Assembly (NCBI GenBank): GCA_018666235.1
Contig: JABJAB010000072.1
Coordinates: 1 to 64,000 of the forward strand
Direction of reading: 5' to 3'
DNA: 64,000 bases
Source: Ilumatobacter sp.
GTDB taxonomy: Bacteria > Actinomycetota > Acidimicrobiia > Acidimicrobiales > Ilumatobacteraceae
Shown one piece after another: positions 52,321-61,319 of this stretch (position 1 is its first letter; each line of letters starts with the position of its first letter). The position numbers and the translations under genes are program-made. Under the pieces are notes generated by a model. That model searched no databases. It was not told where the DNA came from and was given only the letters and a program-made list of their open reading frames with translations.

Positions 52321-52967
52321 TGAGTGCTCGATGTCTGTTGCGTCGGTGAGTGGATGGTCGAATGAAGAAGTGATCGCAGGACGATGTCGGTCATCTCGTG
52401 GCTCGCTTCGTCGCGGGTCATGCCCACATCGTCGAGAATGCCGGGCTGGCTGAAGTAGAGGCCGCTTCCTGCCAGCATGCCTGCTGCAACTCCGGGTGAG
52501 ACAGATCGAAACTCGCCGGCCTCGATGCCGCGTTCGATCAGTGATTCGCTGACCGACATGACGTAGCGAAAGTGGCGATCGAGGAGTCGGCGCGCGGCGG
52601 GGTCGTCGGCCAGGTCGTCGGCGAACGCTGCGGTCAACCGCTGGAGTTCGAGCGCGCCGTTGATGTAGGAGCGGACTTGCTCGGCAATCGACTCGTTGGG
52701 GTCGACGTTGTTCAGTGCGGTGCGTCCGACGCGGTGGAGGAATCGGTCGAGCACGATGAGGACCAGCGCGTCCTTCGATGGTGCGAGTTCGTAGAGGGTG
52801 CGTCGGGAGCAGCCGACCGATGCGGCGAGTTGGGTCACTGTGACAGACGAAAACCCCTCTGAGAGGAACACCATTTCAAGCTGGTCGAGAATCTCGCGAT
52901 GGCGCGGCCCCAACCGTTCCTCGGTCCGACGGGGGAGCAGCGGTTTTGGTGGGGTACCAATTGACAC
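52317..52967 (-). CDS. TetR/AcrR family regulator
   Basis: The 216-residue protein has the TetR head: RHREILDQLEMVFLSEGFSS and VTQLAASVGCSRRTLYELAP. The ligand domain is helical. The GTG at 52967 is the only plausible start and lies in the -35 of the divergent carboxylase promoter, so the regulator gene and the promoter share bases. It is the first gene of its own three-gene operon and probably represses both directions until an acyl-CoA binds. Confidence 0.87.
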   Translation of the reverse strand: MSIGTPPKPLLPRRTEERLGPRHREILDQLEMVFLSEGFSSVTVTQLAASVGCSRRTLYELAPSKDALVLIVLDRFLHRVGRTALNNVDPNESIAEQVRSYINGALELQRLTAAFADDLADDPAARRLLDRHFRYVMSVSESLIERGIEAGEFRSVSPGVAAGMLAGSGLYFSQPGILDDVGMTRDEASHEMTDIVLRSLLHSTIHSPTQQTSSTQ

Positions 52968-52989
52968 TATGTAGTACCGTAGTTACTGT
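52961..52989 (+). promoter_or_regulatory. sigma-A-type promoter of the carboxylase operon
   Basis: TTGACA and TACTGT are separated by 17 bases, upstream of the carboxyltransferase ATG at 53058. An imperfect 28-bp palindrome (52963-52990, outer arms GACA and TGTC with matched TA steps inside) covers the promoter and is a candidate operator for the adjacent TetR. Confidence 0.65.
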
Positions 52990-53057
52990 CAGCCACACAA
53001 GCAAGCCATCACCGTCGGGGCCAGACCCCAGTGTGATGCCAAAGAGAATGAGAAACG

Positions 53058-54662
53058 ATGGCCATCGGCAGTGTGATTCAGAGTCGACTTGACACGAAGT
53101 CAGACGACTATCGGGCGAATCTCGCCGAGATGCAGAAGATGTGGGACGAGGTCGCCGCCGAAATGGCAAAAGTGCCCACGATTGGCGGGCAGCGCTACGT
53201 CGACCGCCACCGCAAGCGAGGAAAGATGCTGGTGCGCGAACGCATCGAGAATCTCATCGACCCCAACACCCCGTTCCTCGAGCTCAGCCCGCTCGCGGCT
53301 TGGGGTACCGAGGACCCGATCGGCGTCGGCATCGCGTCAGGCATCGGCACGATCGAAGGCGTCGAGTGCCTCATCACGGGTACCGATATGACGGTGCGTG
53401 GTGGCTCGGCCAACCCCACCACCTGGAAGAAAAGCCAGCGGTTCACCGAGATTGCCAAGCAGAACCGTTTGCCCGTCATCAACCTCAATGAGTCCGCCGG
53501 TGCTGACTTGCCGCGCCAGGCTGACCTGTTCATTCAGGGCGGCGCGAGCTTCCGTGACCTCACGCAGCTCTCGCAGATGGGTATCCCCACCATCACGATG
53601 GCGTTCGGCCCCAATACGGCCGGCGGCGCGTACACGCCAGGTACCAGCGACTACACCGTCTTCGTCAAGGAGAAGGGCACCGCGTACCTCGGAGGGCCGC
53701 CGCTGGTGAAGATGGCAATCGATGAAATCGTCGACGAAGAATCCCTGGGCGGCGCCGAGATGCACTCTCGAACGTCGGGCCTGTCCGACTTCCTTGCCCA
53801 CGACGAAATGGATGCGCTGCGCATTACCCGTCAGATCGTCAAGCACCTCCAGTGGAAGAAGCTGGGCCCCGGCCCGTCCGAGCCGGCCGATGAGCCGATC
53901 TATGACCCGGCCGAACTACTTGGATGCGCATCGGCAGATGTCCGCATCCCCTTTGACATCCGAGAGATCTATGCGCGGCTGCTCGACGGCAGCCGGTTCG
54001 AAGAGTTCAAGCCGCTCTACGGCGAACGGCTGGTGTGCGGTTGGGCCTCAATTCAGGGCTTTCCGGTCGGCGTGCTCGGCAACAACGGCATTCTCTTCTC
54101 CGAGGAAGCGAAGAAGGGTGCGCAGTTCATCCAGTTGTGCAACAAAACCAACACACCGCTGGTGTTCCTCCACAACATCACCGGCTTCATGGTCGGCTCG
54201 AAGGCCGAGCAGGGTGGCATCATCCGTAACGGCGCCAAGCTGATCAACGCCGTGTCCAACTCGACCGTGCCGCACTTCAACCTCATGGTCGGAGCGAGCT
54301 ACGGCGCAGGGAACTACGGCATGGCCGGCAAGGCCTACAACCCCCGGTTCATTTTCACCTGGCCAAACCACCGCATTGCCGTGATGGGCCCGAAGCAGTT
54401 GGCGGGGGTGATGGACATCGTTGCCCGCAATAGCGCCGCTGGGCGAGGCCTCGAGGTTGACGAAGAGGCCTTGCAGGCGCAGACGTCGGCGCTCGAGGCG
54501 CAAATCGAACGCGAGTCGACGGCGCTCTTCTCGACAGGTCGTCTCTGGGACGACGGAATCATTCACCCCGCTGACTCGCGTACTGCACTGGGCATGGCGC
54601 TCTCTGCGGCACATAGCAACGAAATTGTCGGCGCCACGAGCTACGGCGTCTGGAGGCACTGA
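53058..54662 (+). CDS. acyl-CoA carboxylase carboxyltransferase subunit (MCC beta-like)
   Basis: The 534-residue protein has the crotonase-like halves of a carboxyltransferase: NLNESAGADLPRQADLF, MAFGPNTAGGAYTPGTSD, HNITGFMVGSKAEQGGIIRN and NYGMAGKAYNPRFIFTWPN. The pattern SGADLPRQ and GAYTPG is that of methylcrotonyl- and geranyl-CoA carboxylases. With the isovaleryl-CoA dehydrogenase next door, methylcrotonyl-CoA is the likeliest substrate. It is one base upstream of its biotin carboxylase partner. Confidence 0.9.
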   Translation: MAIGSVIQSRLDTKSDDYRANLAEMQKMWDEVAAEMAKVPTIGGQRYVDRHRKRGKMLVRERIENLIDPNTPFLELSPLAAWGTEDPIGVGIASGIGTIEGVECLITGTDMTVRGGSANPTTWKKSQRFTEIAKQNRLPVINLNESAGADLPRQADLFIQGGASFRDLTQLSQMGIPTITMAFGPNTAGGAYTPGTSDYTVFVKEKGTAYLGGPPLVKMAIDEIVDEESLGGAEMHSRTSGLSDFLAHDEMDALRITRQIVKHLQWKKLGPGPSEPADEPIYDPAELLGCASADVRIPFDIREIYARLLDGSRFEEFKPLYGERLVCGWASIQGFPVGVLGNNGILFSEEAKKGAQFIQLCNKTNTPLVFLHNITGFMVGSKAEQGGIIRNGAKLINAVSNSTVPHFNLMVGASYGAGNYGMAGKAYNPRFIFTWPNHRIAVMGPKQLAGVMDIVARNSAAGRGLEVDEEALQAQTSALEAQIERESTALFSTGRLWDDGIIHPADSRTALGMALSAAHSNEIVGATSYGVWRH

Positions 54663-54663
54663 G

Positions 54664-56745
54664 ATGGAATCTTCGAAGATGCAGTGGGCTGCACCAGAGG
54701 GAACCGAGCCCGTACCGCAGCGCCCGATCAACAAACTCCTCATCGCCAACCGCGGCGAAATTGCGGTGCGTATTGCCCGAACGGCACACCGCCTGGGGAT
54801 CGGTACCGTTGGCGTGTATTCCGAACCTGATGCGAACGCTCTGCACGTTGACAGTGTCGACGTGGCGGTTTCGCTTGGTGGCGAGACACCAGCCCAGTCG
54901 TACCTGCGCGGTGATGCAATCATTGCGGCCGCGAAAGCGACCGGCGCCGACGCGATCCACCCCGGCTACGGCTTTCTTGCCGAGAACGCCGACTTCGCTC
55001 GTGAGGTCGAATCCGCGGGACTGATCTGGGTCGGGCCGACCCCAGACCAGATCACGCTGTTGGGCGACAAAGTGGCCGCGAAGCGAGCTGCGCTGGACGC
55101 GAACGTACCGACAACACCAATCTGGGAGATCTCTGACGAGCAGATCGCGAACGGCGTGGCTCCCGATGGCGTCCCGATGCCGGCGCTGGTCAAGGCCGCC
55201 GCCGGCGGTGGCGGTCGAGGGATGCGCATCGTCACCGATACAGCGTTGCTCGCCGACTCGATCACGTCGGCGAGCCGCGAGGCAAAGGCCGCTTTCGGAG
55301 ATGGCGCGGTCTTCATCGAGCCGTATATCGAGCGCGGCCGACACATCGAAGTGCAGATCATGGGCGACCAGCACGGCAACGTTGTCCATCTGGGCGAACG
55401 CGAGTGCTCAATCCAACGTCGCAACCAGAAAGTCGTCGAGGAATCGCCGTCGTCCGGCATCTCCGAGGCCACTCGGCAGGCAGTCTGTGACGGAGCCATC
55501 GCGTTGGCCACTCAAGTCGGATACGTGGGCGCGGGAACCGTCGAGTTCTTGGTCGGTCACAACGGCGACGGAACGGACACGATCAACTTCCTGGAGGTCA
55601 ACACCCGCCTCCAGGTTGAACATCCCGTCACCGAGGCCGTCACCGGCTTCGACCTCGTCGAGATGCAGCTGCGCGTCGCGGCAGGCGAGCCGCTTCCGGT
55701 CGCGCAGGGCGACGTCCGCATCAGCGGTCACGCCATCGAGGTTCGAATCGTTGCCGAGAACCCGGCCACGAACTGGATGCCCTCGACGGGGTTGATCACG
55801 GCGTTCGAGATCTCCGACGATGTGCGCACCGACACCGGCATCCGGTCCGGTGCAGAAGTTTCACCGAATTATGACTCGCTGCTCGCCAAGGTCATCTCGT
55901 TTGCGCAGACACGCCACGACGCTGCGCGTCAACTCGCACGAGCCCTCCGGAGCGCACAGATCACTGGTGTCGACACGAACGTCAACATGCTTGTTGCCAC
56001 ACTTGGCGAGCGAGATTTTCTCGCCGCAGATACGCCGACGGCGTATCTTGCCGAGCATCCCGCTGTCCTCACGCCAGCCGGTCCGATGGGCGATGACCGA
56101 GTCGCTCTGCTGCTCGGGGCTGTCTTCGCCGCCGAGCGGCGGAATCGTGAAGCTGACCCGCACCACGGCTTTGCCCCGTCCGGCTTCCGCAACCTCCGAA
56201 CGTTGGGTCAGCGTCAGGTGTGGTCTGACGGAGTCAGCGAGCATCACGTCGAATACGTCGTCGAATCACGCACCGCGGCAAGCGTTCTGCTGGGCCCGTG
56301 GCCGACTCCTGGCGACGATGGATCCGTACCGGATGACGCTCGGCGCCGAGTCGCGGTGCGATTGCTGGCCCGCTCCGACGATCGCGAAGTGATCGAAATC
56401 GACGGTGTCCGTCACGGGGTTGACGTCACGCCTGACGGAGACACAGTGCGCTGCCGTTCCACCGCCGGTGCGGTCGCGTTCAGCCTGCAGCCGCGTTTCG
56501 TTGAACATGCCACCGACGTTGCCGGGGGCGGCCCGGTGTGCCCGCTGCCGGGGACGGTCATCGCTGTACATGTCGAGGCTGGTCAAACGGTGTCGGATGG
56601 TGACGTGCTGATGGTGGTCGAGGCGATGAAGATGGAGCACAAGATCACTTCGGCGGGTGCAGCCACCGTGTCCGAGGTGCGCTTTGCCGTGGGTGATCGT
56701 GTTGATCAAGGGGACCTCCTTGTCGCCCTCGAGATGGCGGAATGA
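54664..56745 (+). CDS. acyl-CoA carboxylase biotin carboxylase-BCCP subunit
   Basis: The 693-residue protein begins (after 20 residues) NKLLIANRGEIAVRIARTA. ATP-grasp motifs follow: HPGYGFLAENADFAREV, VKAAAGGGGRGMRIV, ERECSIQRRNQKVVEESPS and FLEVNTRLQVEHPVTEAV. The C-terminal biotinyl domain has the acceptor Lys in VVEAMKMEHK (K656). It carboxylates biotin with bicarbonate for the adjoining transferase. It may also serve the BCCP-CT fusion at 29482, which has no carboxylase of its own. Confidence 0.93.
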   Translation: MESSKMQWAAPEGTEPVPQRPINKLLIANRGEIAVRIARTAHRLGIGTVGVYSEPDANALHVDSVDVAVSLGGETPAQSYLRGDAIIAAAKATGADAIHPGYGFLAENADFAREVESAGLIWVGPTPDQITLLGDKVAAKRAALDANVPTTPIWEISDEQIANGVAPDGVPMPALVKAAAGGGGRGMRIVTDTALLADSITSASREAKAAFGDGAVFIEPYIERGRHIEVQIMGDQHGNVVHLGERECSIQRRNQKVVEESPSSGISEATRQAVCDGAIALATQVGYVGAGTVEFLVGHNGDGTDTINFLEVNTRLQVEHPVTEAVTGFDLVEMQLRVAAGEPLPVAQGDVRISGHAIEVRIVAENPATNWMPSTGLITAFEISDDVRTDTGIRSGAEVSPNYDSLLAKVISFAQTRHDAARQLARALRSAQITGVDTNVNMLVATLGERDFLAADTPTAYLAEHPAVLTPAGPMGDDRVALLLGAVFAAERRNREADPHHGFAPSGFRNLRTLGQRQVWSDGVSEHHVEYVVESRTAASVLLGPWPTPGDDGSVPDDARRRVAVRLLARSDDREVIEIDGVRHGVDVTPDGDTVRCRSTAGAVAFSLQPRFVEHATDVAGGGPVCPLPGTVIAVHVEAGQTVSDGDVLMVVEAMKMEHKITSAGAATVSEVRFAVGDRVDQGDLLVALEMAE

Positions 56746-56758
56746 GGGGGCCGATCTC

Positions 56759-58543
56759 GTGACCGATCCCATTCGTATTGCCAATTGTTCGGGGTTTTTC
56801 GGGGATCGCCCGAGTGGTGCCCTCGAGATGGTCGACGGTGGCCCGATCGACGTGCTCACCGGTGACTGGCTCGCCGAACTGACGATGCTCATCCTGAGTC
56901 GTATTCGTGCCAAGCGCCCCGGGCAGGGGTACGCCCGAACGTTTGTCGGCCAAATGGAACAGGTCATGGGGACATGTCTGGACAGCGGCATCAAGGTGGT
57001 CTCGAACGCCGGTGGTCTCGACCCTGATGGGTGTGCCGAGGCAGTCAAAGACGTTGCCGACAAGCTCGGCCTGTCGCCGACTATCGCATACGTCAACGGC
57101 GACAACTTGCTCGGCCGCATCGCCGAACTCGCTGAGGTCGGAGCACTGCAGCCGTTCCCGGGCGCTGATGGTGTTTCGGGCGATCTTGGCGATCTCTCCG
57201 ACTACCTCAGCGCCAACGCATACCTCGGTTGCTTCGGCATCGTCGATGCGCTGACCGCTGGCGCCGACATCGTCATCACCGGCCGCGTCACCGACGCCGC
57301 CGTGGTGTGTGGGCCGGCAGCGTGGCACCACGGCTGGCAGCGAACGGACTTCGATCAACTCGCCGGGGGAGTCGTTGCAGGTCACCTCATCGAGTGCAGC
57401 GCTCAGGTCACCGGGGGCAACTATTCCTTCTTCACCGAGATCGACGGGCGCAACGAAGTTGATGGCACAGCCCGTTTCGGATTCCCGTGGGCTGACGTTG
57501 CCGCTGACGGCTCGTCGATCATCGGTAAGCATGACCACACCGGTGGTCAGGTGTCGGTCGGCACCGTCACCTCACAGCTGCTGTATGAGATCGGCGGCCC
57601 CGAGTATTTGGGGCCTGACGTCACCGCTCGCTTCGACACTGTCGAGCTCGAACAGCTCGGGACCGATCGTGTGTGGGTGTCGGGCGTTCGTGGCCAGGCC
57701 CCACCAACCACGCTGAAGGTCGCGATGAACGAGTTGGGTGGGTTTCGCAATTCGTTCACGGTGGCTCTCACTGGTCTCGACATCGAGGCAAAGGCCGACT
57801 TCGCTCAGGCCAGCTTCTGGACTGCCTGCCCGTATGGCCCCGACGATTTTGACTCGGTCACCAGCCGTGTCATCCCGACCAACAAGCCTGATCCGGCGAC
57901 ACAGGAGGAGGCGACTGCGATTTGGCGCCTCACCGTGAAGGACACCGATGAGCGCAAGGTCGGTCGTCCTTTCTCGGACGCGATGGTCCACACCGCACTC
58001 GCCGGAATCCCTGGAATGTACGGCCTCGGGGGAGGCCCGGGGCCAGGTCAGCCGTTCGGCGTGTACCGGCCGGCGACCGTTCCGTCCGACCTGGTTCCCC
58101 AGTACGTCACGATCTTGGGGAAGGACACGAAGCAGGTCGATTCGGTGGCCCCAGTGGGCAGCCCGATTGAGGTCGAGCTGCCCGACTCAGGCTTGCCATC
58201 CGGCAACTCCGAGACGCGGGCGGTCCCGCTCGGCACGGTCTTCGGAGCGCGCTCGGGCGACAAGGGTGGCAATGCAAACCTCGGGATCTTCGCTCGGTCC
58301 GAGGATGCATGGAACTGGCTCGACAACGAGCTGACGATCGATCGTCTTCGCGCGCTCCTGCCCGAAACGACGAACATGTCGATTGATCGGCACCGTTTCC
58401 CGAAGATCCGTTCGCTCAACTTCGTGGTCCACGGTCTTCTCGAGGAAGGCGTTGCCGCATCCACGCGGCAGGACGCGCAGGCCAAGGCGCTCGGCGAATG
58501 GCTGCGCGCCCGAGTGGTCGAGCTGCCGACATCATTGCTCTGA
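56759..58543 (+). CDS. acyclic terpene utilisation AtuA-like protein (DUF1446)
   Basis: The 594-residue protein has the DUF1446/AtuA N-terminal domain (IRIANCSGFFGDRPSGALEM, MVDGGPIDVLTGDWLAELTM, VSNAGGLDPDGCAEAV, DIVITGRVTDAAVVCGPAAW) and a C-terminal AtuA-like domain from about 490 (FGARSGDKGGNANLGIFARS). AtuA genes accompany geranyl-CoA and methylcrotonyl-CoA carboxylases; the enzyme role is unresolved. The GTG at 56759 has a GAGGGGG site ten bases upstream, which fixes the start. It closes the carboxylase operon. Confidence 0.88.
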   Translation: MTDPIRIANCSGFFGDRPSGALEMVDGGPIDVLTGDWLAELTMLILSRIRAKRPGQGYARTFVGQMEQVMGTCLDSGIKVVSNAGGLDPDGCAEAVKDVADKLGLSPTIAYVNGDNLLGRIAELAEVGALQPFPGADGVSGDLGDLSDYLSANAYLGCFGIVDALTAGADIVITGRVTDAAVVCGPAAWHHGWQRTDFDQLAGGVVAGHLIECSAQVTGGNYSFFTEIDGRNEVDGTARFGFPWADVAADGSSIIGKHDHTGGQVSVGTVTSQLLYEIGGPEYLGPDVTARFDTVELEQLGTDRVWVSGVRGQAPPTTLKVAMNELGGFRNSFTVALTGLDIEAKADFAQASFWTACPYGPDDFDSVTSRVIPTNKPDPATQEEATAIWRLTVKDTDERKVGRPFSDAMVHTALAGIPGMYGLGGGPGPGQPFGVYRPATVPSDLVPQYVTILGKDTKQVDSVAPVGSPIEVELPDSGLPSGNSETRAVPLGTVFGARSGDKGGNANLGIFARSEDAWNWLDNELTIDRLRALLPETTNMSIDRHRFPKIRSLNFVVHGLLEEGVAASTRQDAQAKALGEWLRARVVELPTSLL

Positions 58544-58573
58544 AGAGGCGAGTGGGTCCCTGATTTTGCGTCG

Positions 58574-59314
58574 TCAGACGCGTACGGGCCGTGCGAAGCG
58601 GGCCTGAACCGGTTGTGCCCACCGCACGATCGGGGCGCCGACCGGGGAGGGCAGCCCGGGGGCGGTCATGGCCGTGTCGCTGAGTTCAACGACCGTGGCG
58701 TCGTGCAGGGTCCACGGTTCGTGATCGACAGCGTGGAACCACAGCCGACCGAGTGATGCCGCGACTGTGCCCCAGCGAGCGGTGAGGAACAGGTCAAGGT
58801 CGTTCGGCTCGATCTCATTGCCGACCTCGATGCTGATCGTCGTCGACGCGGCAGGGGCGCGTGGCCAGCGTCGCTTCGTTGTGACGTAGCGGCGGCGGCG
58901 TCCGGTGACTTGGACGTCCATGTCGGCCCAGAAGTACGGGAAACCGATCGTCCAACGGGCAAACGCGACGACCAGCAGCCGGACGCAGTCGAGGGACAGG
59001 AACCACACCGCCCGGTTGCCTGCTGAGTCGATGACGTACGTCCGTACGTTGGTCTCCCAGAAGTTGGACACGTACGGGATTGGTGGCAACCACGTCGGGC
59101 CGGCACGGCGCATCTGAAATGGCACGAGCGAGACCCATGCCTGATCGTCATGCAGGTCAACCGTGAGCCCTTCAGGGAGGAGCGCTTGGATCGTCTCGGG
59201 GTCGTAAGGCCAATGCAGAAAAGCGAGTTCGAGCCAGTCATTGCGGAGCCAACCTTGCTCGATCGGCTCGGGGCAGGTCGGCGAGAGGGCCTTGGGCTGC
59301 GGTGATTGGTTCAC
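58574..59314 (-). CDS. DUF2071 (YqjF-like) family protein
   Basis: The 246-residue protein shows the YqjF/DUF2071 pattern: QGWLRNDWLELAFLHWPYDP, IQALLPEGLTVDLHDDQAW and WVSLVPFQMR, then VSNFWETNVRTYVI and GVWFLSLD-like AVWFLSLDC. Family members resemble acetoacetate decarboxylase in fold but lack its lysine and have no known function. It lies 15 bases after the DUF971 gene on the same strand. Confidence 0.82.
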   Translation of the reverse strand: MNQSPQPKALSPTCPEPIEQGWLRNDWLELAFLHWPYDPETIQALLPEGLTVDLHDDQAWVSLVPFQMRRAGPTWLPPIPYVSNFWETNVRTYVIDSAGNRAVWFLSLDCVRLLVVAFARWTIGFPYFWADMDVQVTGRRRRYVTTKRRWPRAPAASTTISIEVGNEIEPNDLDLFLTARWGTVAASLGRLWFHAVDHEPWTLHDATVVELSDTAMTAPGLPSPVGAPIVRWAQPVQARFARPVRV

Positions 59315-59329
59315 GTGCGCCCGCCAATG

Positions 59330-59713
59330 TCAGTCGGCTCGGCGGATCGGACCGTCGACAGGCTTGCCGAACACCTTCCGGTCGGCTGGATCGTTGTCGT
59401 CGTCGTCCTCGCGTTCGTCCATCCACTGGCGCAGAACGGTCCACGCGTAGATGCCGGTCGAGTGGCCGTCTGACCAGTCGAGGCTCAGGCCCCAGTTGCC
59501 CGCGAGTTCAGCGTCGGTGATCGAGATGGGGCCGCCTTCCATCACCGGCTTGCTCACCGGTTCGCCCTTTTGCCGCCGCGAGTTGCACTCGGCGCAGGGG
59601 CAAGCGAGTCGGAGTGGTGCGAGTTCGAAGCGGGCAATGACGCCGTCTTCGAACTCGATCTCGACGTGTGACGCCCGGTCGACTTCGATGTTGAGAACGT
59701 CGTGGCGTGCCAT
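59330..59713 (-). CDS. DUF971 domain protein
   Basis: The 127-residue protein is a stand-alone DUF971 domain: VEIEFEDGVIARFELAPLRL, the zinc-binding CPCAECNSRRQKGEP, and SITDAELAGNWGLSLDWSDG then STGIYAWTVLRQW. The same domain forms the N terminus of gamma-butyrobetaine hydroxylase and of the dioxygenase at 8365. Lone versions are linked to Fe-S protein assembly in some bacteria. The ATG at 59713 was chosen over a start at 59740, which would overlap the oxidoreductase gene. Confidence 0.85.
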   Translation of the reverse strand: MARHDVLNIEVDRASHVEIEFEDGVIARFELAPLRLACPCAECNSRRQKGEPVSKPVMEGGPISITDAELAGNWGLSLDWSDGHSTGIYAWTVLRQWMDEREDDDDNDPADRKVFGKPVDGPIRRAD

Positions 59714-59732
59714 CGAGTTCAGGCTATGGGTC

Positions 59733-60770
59733 TCAGCCAAGGATGATGTCGGCGTATTGGGGAAGCATCACTGCCGGACCGCTCAGGAGGAGTTCGGTGA
59801 TGCAGCTGTCCTCCCACTTGCTGAGTTCCTCTTTGATCTTGCCGGCCGGGCCAACGAGCGCAACGTCTTCGACCATCTCGAGTGGAATCGACGCAGCCGC
59901 CTCTTGCTTCTTGCCTTCGAGGTACAGGTTTTGCACCTTGTCAGCCACATCGCCGTAGCCCATCCGCTCGAACACCTCGTAGTGGAAGTTCGCCCCCTTG
60001 GCGCCCATGCCGCCGGCGTACAGCGCAAGGAAGGGCCGGATCATGTCGGCGCATTCCTGCACGTTGTCGCCGGGCACGATCGACACGGTGGCGGTGACGG
60101 CAAAGTTGTCTTTCTTGGCGGGGTTGCCTGACGCGGCGAATCCCTTGTCCAATTGATCGCGGTAGAACGCGTCGTCCTTCGGTGAGAAGAACAACGGGAG
60201 CCAACCGTCGGCGATTTCCGCGGACAACGCAACGTTCTTTGGCCCCTCGGCAGCGAGATAGATCGGGATGTCATTGCGCAACGGATGGACGGTCGGCTTC
60301 AGCGCCTTGCCGAGATTGGCGCCACCGTCAAATGGCAACTGGTAGTGCTTGCCGTCGAACTTGACCGGCGCTTCTCGGGCGAATACCTGCCGCACGATGT
60401 CGATGTACTCGCGGGTGCGCTCGAGTGGACGGGGGTAGGGCTGGCCGTACCAGCCCTCGACCACCTGTGGTCCCGATGCGCCGAGGCCGAGAATGAACCG
60501 GCCGTCCGACAGGTGGTCCATCGTGATCGCGGCCATCGCCGCAGCCGTCGGGGTTCGCGCCGACATCTGCATAATGGCGGTGCCGAGCTGGATGTTCTGC
60601 GTCTGGGCACCCCACCAGGCGAGCGGCGTCAGCGCATCGGAGCCGTAGGCCTCAGCGGTCCAGACCGAGTTGAACCCGAGTCGCTCAGCCTCCTGCACTG
60701 CCTCGAGCGCGCCGTTGGGTGGGCCGGCCGACCAATATCCAGTGTTGTATCCGAGCTTGAGTTTCGCCAT
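59733..60770 (-). CDS. F420-type LLM class oxidoreductase
   Basis: The 345-residue luciferase-like barrel begins LKLGYNTGYWSAGPPNGALE and contains GFNSVWTAEAYGSDALTPLA, DGRFILGLGASGPQVVEGWY and IPIYLAAEGPKNVALSAEIA. These are shared with actinobacterial F420-dependent oxidoreductases. The substrate is unknown. It is only 19 bases upstream of the DUF971 gene and so probably co-transcribed with it and with the DUF2071 gene. Confidence 0.85.
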   Translation of the reverse strand: MAKLKLGYNTGYWSAGPPNGALEAVQEAERLGFNSVWTAEAYGSDALTPLAWWGAQTQNIQLGTAIMQMSARTPTAAAMAAITMDHLSDGRFILGLGASGPQVVEGWYGQPYPRPLERTREYIDIVRQVFAREAPVKFDGKHYQLPFDGGANLGKALKPTVHPLRNDIPIYLAAEGPKNVALSAEIADGWLPLFFSPKDDAFYRDQLDKGFAASGNPAKKDNFAVTATVSIVPGDNVQECADMIRPFLALYAGGMGAKGANFHYEVFERMGYGDVADKVQNLYLEGKKQEAAASIPLEMVEDVALVGPAGKIKEELSKWEDSCITELLLSGPAVMLPQYADIILG

Positions 60771-60845
60771 CTACCAACCGTAGGTGAGCGCACGATCTCG
60801 CAATCAGTCCGGCCTCAAGACGGTGACCGATGCGACACTGGTCCC

Positions 60846-61271
60846 ATGGGTACCGAAGGAGATGATCGATTGGTGGTGACTGATGCAGTTCGCATCCCTC
60901 GCTACGAACTCGTCACCGCCTTCAGCGCCTCGGGCGGCCCAGGTGGCCAGCACGCAAACAAGGCAGCAACGCGCGTCGAGCTGACGTTTGACGTCACGAT
61001 GTCATCGGCCTTCACCGAAGCCCAACGTGAACGCGTGATCAGCAAGCTTGGCGAAACGGTTCGCGTGGTTGCCGACGATGAGCGATCACAACTCAGGAAC
61101 CGCTCGCTTGCTGAAGAACGGCTCGCCGCCAAACTGCGGGGGTCACTCCAGGTTCAGCGGCGCCGTCGGGCAACAAAACCAACGCGCGGCTCACAACGGC
61201 GCCGTTTGCAGGCGAAGTCCGAACGATCCGAGGTCAAGCGCCAGCGCAAACGTCCAGGACCCGAGGAGTAG
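60846..61271 (+). CDS. arfB: peptidyl-tRNA hydrolase ArfB (YaeJ/ICT1 family)
   Basis: ArfB frees ribosomes stalled at mRNA ends without tmRNA. The 141-residue protein has the release-factor GGQ motif in FSASGGPGGQHANKAATRVE and the basic, disordered C-terminal tail (RRRRATKPTRGSQRRRLQAK) that enters the mRNA channel. Length and layout are those of YaeJ. ATG 60846 is chosen; 75 bases separate it from the divergent LLM gene. Confidence 0.92.
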   Translation: MGTEGDDRLVVTDAVRIPRYELVTAFSASGGPGGQHANKAATRVELTFDVTMSSAFTEAQRERVISKLGETVRVVADDERSQLRNRSLAEERLAAKLRGSLQVQRRRRATKPTRGSQRRRLQAKSERSEVKRQRKRPGPEE

Positions 61272-61319
61272 TCGGAAACGGGCTGCCTGCGTCTCTGATC
61301 GGGCGGGCGGCTCGGCGAA

